Below the pieces are notes generated by a model. The model was not told the origin of the DNA. It was given only the letters and a program-made list of their open reading frames with translations, and ran no database searches. The translations under genes were made by a program, and so were the position numbers. Of a stretch of 7,073 nt of DNA, positions 5,848-7,073 are shown piece by piece. The first letter of the stretch is position 1, and the number at the start of each line of letters is the position of its first letter. Source of the DNA: Bryobacterales bacterium (lineage in GTDB: Bacteria > Acidobacteriota > Terriglobia > Bryobacterales > Bryobacteraceae); the NCBI GenBank assembly GCA_030838885.1, contig JAUZEU010000068.1, positions 1-7,073 of the forward strand, given 5' to 3'.

Positions 5848-6275
5848 TCTTCAGTCACATTACAACTTATACAAATAGGCAGTCAGTTACTAACGCGCAA
5901 GCTGGACCGCAAAAAAGATCCGCTGTACCGGGTGGGTCGTAAGACCATCATGGATGCGGCAAGCCCTTGTTTAACTGCGTTATTCACTACTTGCATTAGT
6001 CGCACACAGGATCCGTAGTAATACATCGCTCGATAACGACAATCCTAAATGTCGATAGATGCATAGTAACTCGATGTCGGGATAAGTAAGTAACTGTAAG
6101 TGCGTCAGAGTTGCCCCTCGGAGGTGCGTCTTCGGCTCACGCTGGCCCTTAAAGCAGCGCGGTAACGTAAGAGTTTGAACCCAGAGGTCGAACAGTTTCG
6201 CCAACAGTTGAACTTCGCACCTATGGAAGTGTCGCGACTGTAGCGGAACTTGCTTGCGCTGCATGCCAGCCTTGA
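5848..6275. other. Gene-poor stretch with possible decayed coding fragments
   Basis: No intact gene is supported on either strand. A plus-strand frame from 5896 reads RKLDRKKDPLYRVGRKTIMD before losing protein-like character and stopping at 6016. Another plus-strand frame at 6166-6240 reads NPEVEQFRQQLNFAPMEVSR and is closed by TAG at 6241. Both look more protein-like than their surroundings and may be remnants of genes. No tRNA, terminator hairpin or obvious repeat was seen. The minus-strand frames here lack start signals and recognisable content. Confidence 0.35.
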
Positions 6276-6945
6276 TCCGGCAAGATCGGTCGTGGATCCC
6301 GCGGAGTTGCGCCTCATCAAAGAGGTCTCAGACTGGACCGAACCCAGTACGCGGCCGAACACAGCCTCTTCAGCGAAGAGCACGGCCCACCGGGCATTAC
6401 AGGTGAGCGCGGGGGCTATCAATGGCTCACCAGCCTTGACCGCGACATCAAGAGCTTTCTCGACCTCTGCCGGGAAGTTGTGCTGAATCGACGGATTGCA
6501 GTTACATCGGCCGACAGCGGCGCCCTGCTCCTGAACGAGCAGGAAATGAATGCAGGATGGTCGGACAGGGAGCAGGGCAGAATCTATCGCGGACTACCGG
6601 ACGGCCGCCGCGAAGACCGTGATGACTGGAAGGTTGCGTATCGCCCGGTTATCGACTCGATTCACGGGATTCCGAAGAAGGCGCATGATGGCGGTGCAGG
6701 GTTCAACGAATGGTATGTCTTTGAGCGAGCCGTGCCAACTGGCGAGATTGAAAGCTTTGTAAGTTGGATGGGCTTTCGGTTGTACGAATCCGGCTTGGCG
6801 GTGGCTTGTAGATCGCTTCTGGGAGCAGATCACAAAGATTGCACCGGAGTCTTATATTGCGGAAGGCACCGTCCTGACGTTCGCCACTTGTGATGCAGAT
6901 CTGTTCTCGCGGGTGCTCGCGGCGTTGGCCAGCGTTGATCGTTGA
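6276..6945 (+). pseudogene. Frameshifted gene remnant of unrecognised family
   Basis: An open plus-strand frame runs from just after TGA at 6273-6275. It includes GGYQWLTSLDRDIKSFLDLC (about 6411-6470), then continues to GFNEWYVFERAVP and FVSWMGFRLYE (to about 6788). There it becomes nonsense, while the next frame takes over smoothly from 6787: NPAWRWLVDRFWEQ, then IAPESYIAEGTVLTFATCDA and SRVLAALASVDR, stopping at TGA 6943-6945. This points to a one-base insertion or two-base deletion near 6786. The only conventional start in the first frame is GTG 6480, yet protein-like sequence extends upstream of it to at least 6333, so the 5' end is also lost or shifted. I do not recognise the family. 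Aromatic-rich segments and overall size suggest a soluble cytoplasmic protein. A sequencing error at 6786 would restore a partial gene. Confidence 0.55.
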
Positions 6946-6987
6946 TCCGCACCAAATATACCTGAGGTTCGATGACAGGTCTATGCC

Positions 6988-7073
6988 GTGCCACTTGCTT
7001 TTGGCCCGGGCAGAGTCCGCGCCGGGCGGCCGGAGCCAGTTTTCACCATTGACCCCGAAGCCCGAGCCGCTAT
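6988..7073 (+). CDS. Possible start of a gene running off the right edge
   Basis: From GTG 6988 the frame stays open to the end of the window (28 codons) and reads MPLAFGPGRVRAGRPEPVFT followed by IDPEARAA. A stop (TGA 6973-6975) lies just upstream in the same frame, so this is either a true N-terminus or a remnant. No good Shine-Dalgarno is visible before GTG. A competing frame from ATG 6983 is also open but has a less protein-like composition. Family not recognised. Confidence 0.3.
   Translation, partial: MPLAFGPGRVRAGRPEPVFTIDPEARAA

Noticed and set aside
5980..6422. Minus-strand open frames of about 95-105 codons
   Set aside because: They lack ribosome binding sites and recognisable motifs, have unusual composition, and lie opposite the better plus-strand coding signal.
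6780..6800. Programmed ribosomal frameshifting in the right-hand gene
   Set aside because: No slippery heptamer, rare-codon pause or downstream hairpin is visible at the switch point, and the gene's 5' end also appears damaged, so ordinary decay is simpler.
1..7073. CRISPR array, tRNA or rRNA gene
   Set aside because: No regularly spaced repeats and no tRNA or rRNA signature were seen on either strand.

Overview
The window most resembles a chromosome segment of an Acidobacteriota species (Solibacter/Bryobacter-like). The inference rests on family content: a choice-of-anchor J PEP-CTERM protein, a post-PEP-CTERM-type small protein, a CCSC-type Cys-rich secreted protein, and a SurA-N/DsbA fusion. 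No marker gene fixes the taxonomy.

Left edge (1-414): the first 19 codons of an IS110-family transposase run leftwards out of the window (start at 57, strong Shine-Dalgarno). Behind its start lies about 350 bases with no convincing gene. This stretch has two hairpin-forming segments, one small doubtful ORF, and is where an IS110-group element would be expected to carry a guide (bridge) RNA.

Centre (415-4942): five minus-strand genes are packed like one operon, in transcription order: a Cys-rich secreted protein (4942-4172), a secreted SurA-N/DsbA-like thiol oxidoreductase (4094-3081), a choice-of-anchor J PEP-CTERM surface protein (3084-2314), a small exported post-PEP-CTERM-like protein (2317-1874), and a secreted zinc metalloprotease with an inserted PA domain (1884-415). 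The last three junctions overlap by 4, 4 and 11 bases, which implies translational coupling. All five products carry signal peptides. The set reads as an envelope module: a surface protein, an oxidative folding factor that could serve the Cys-rich partner, and a protease. The exosortase that would process the PEP-CTERM tail is not in the window.

Divergent regulator (5155-5847, plus): a LuxR/GerE-type DNA-binding protein with a PAS-like N-terminal part faces away from the operon. The intergenic space between them holds a perfect 8-bp inverted repeat and a 9-bp direct repeat with 20-bp period, a possible operator for either gene.

Right part (5848-7073): decayed sequence. About 430 bases carry no intact gene. 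They are followed by a frameshifted pseudogene of unrecognised family (about 6276-6945) and the possible start of another gene running off the right edge (from 6988). Together with the IS110 end on the left, this suggests the envelope module sits between two rearranged, accessory-type flanks.
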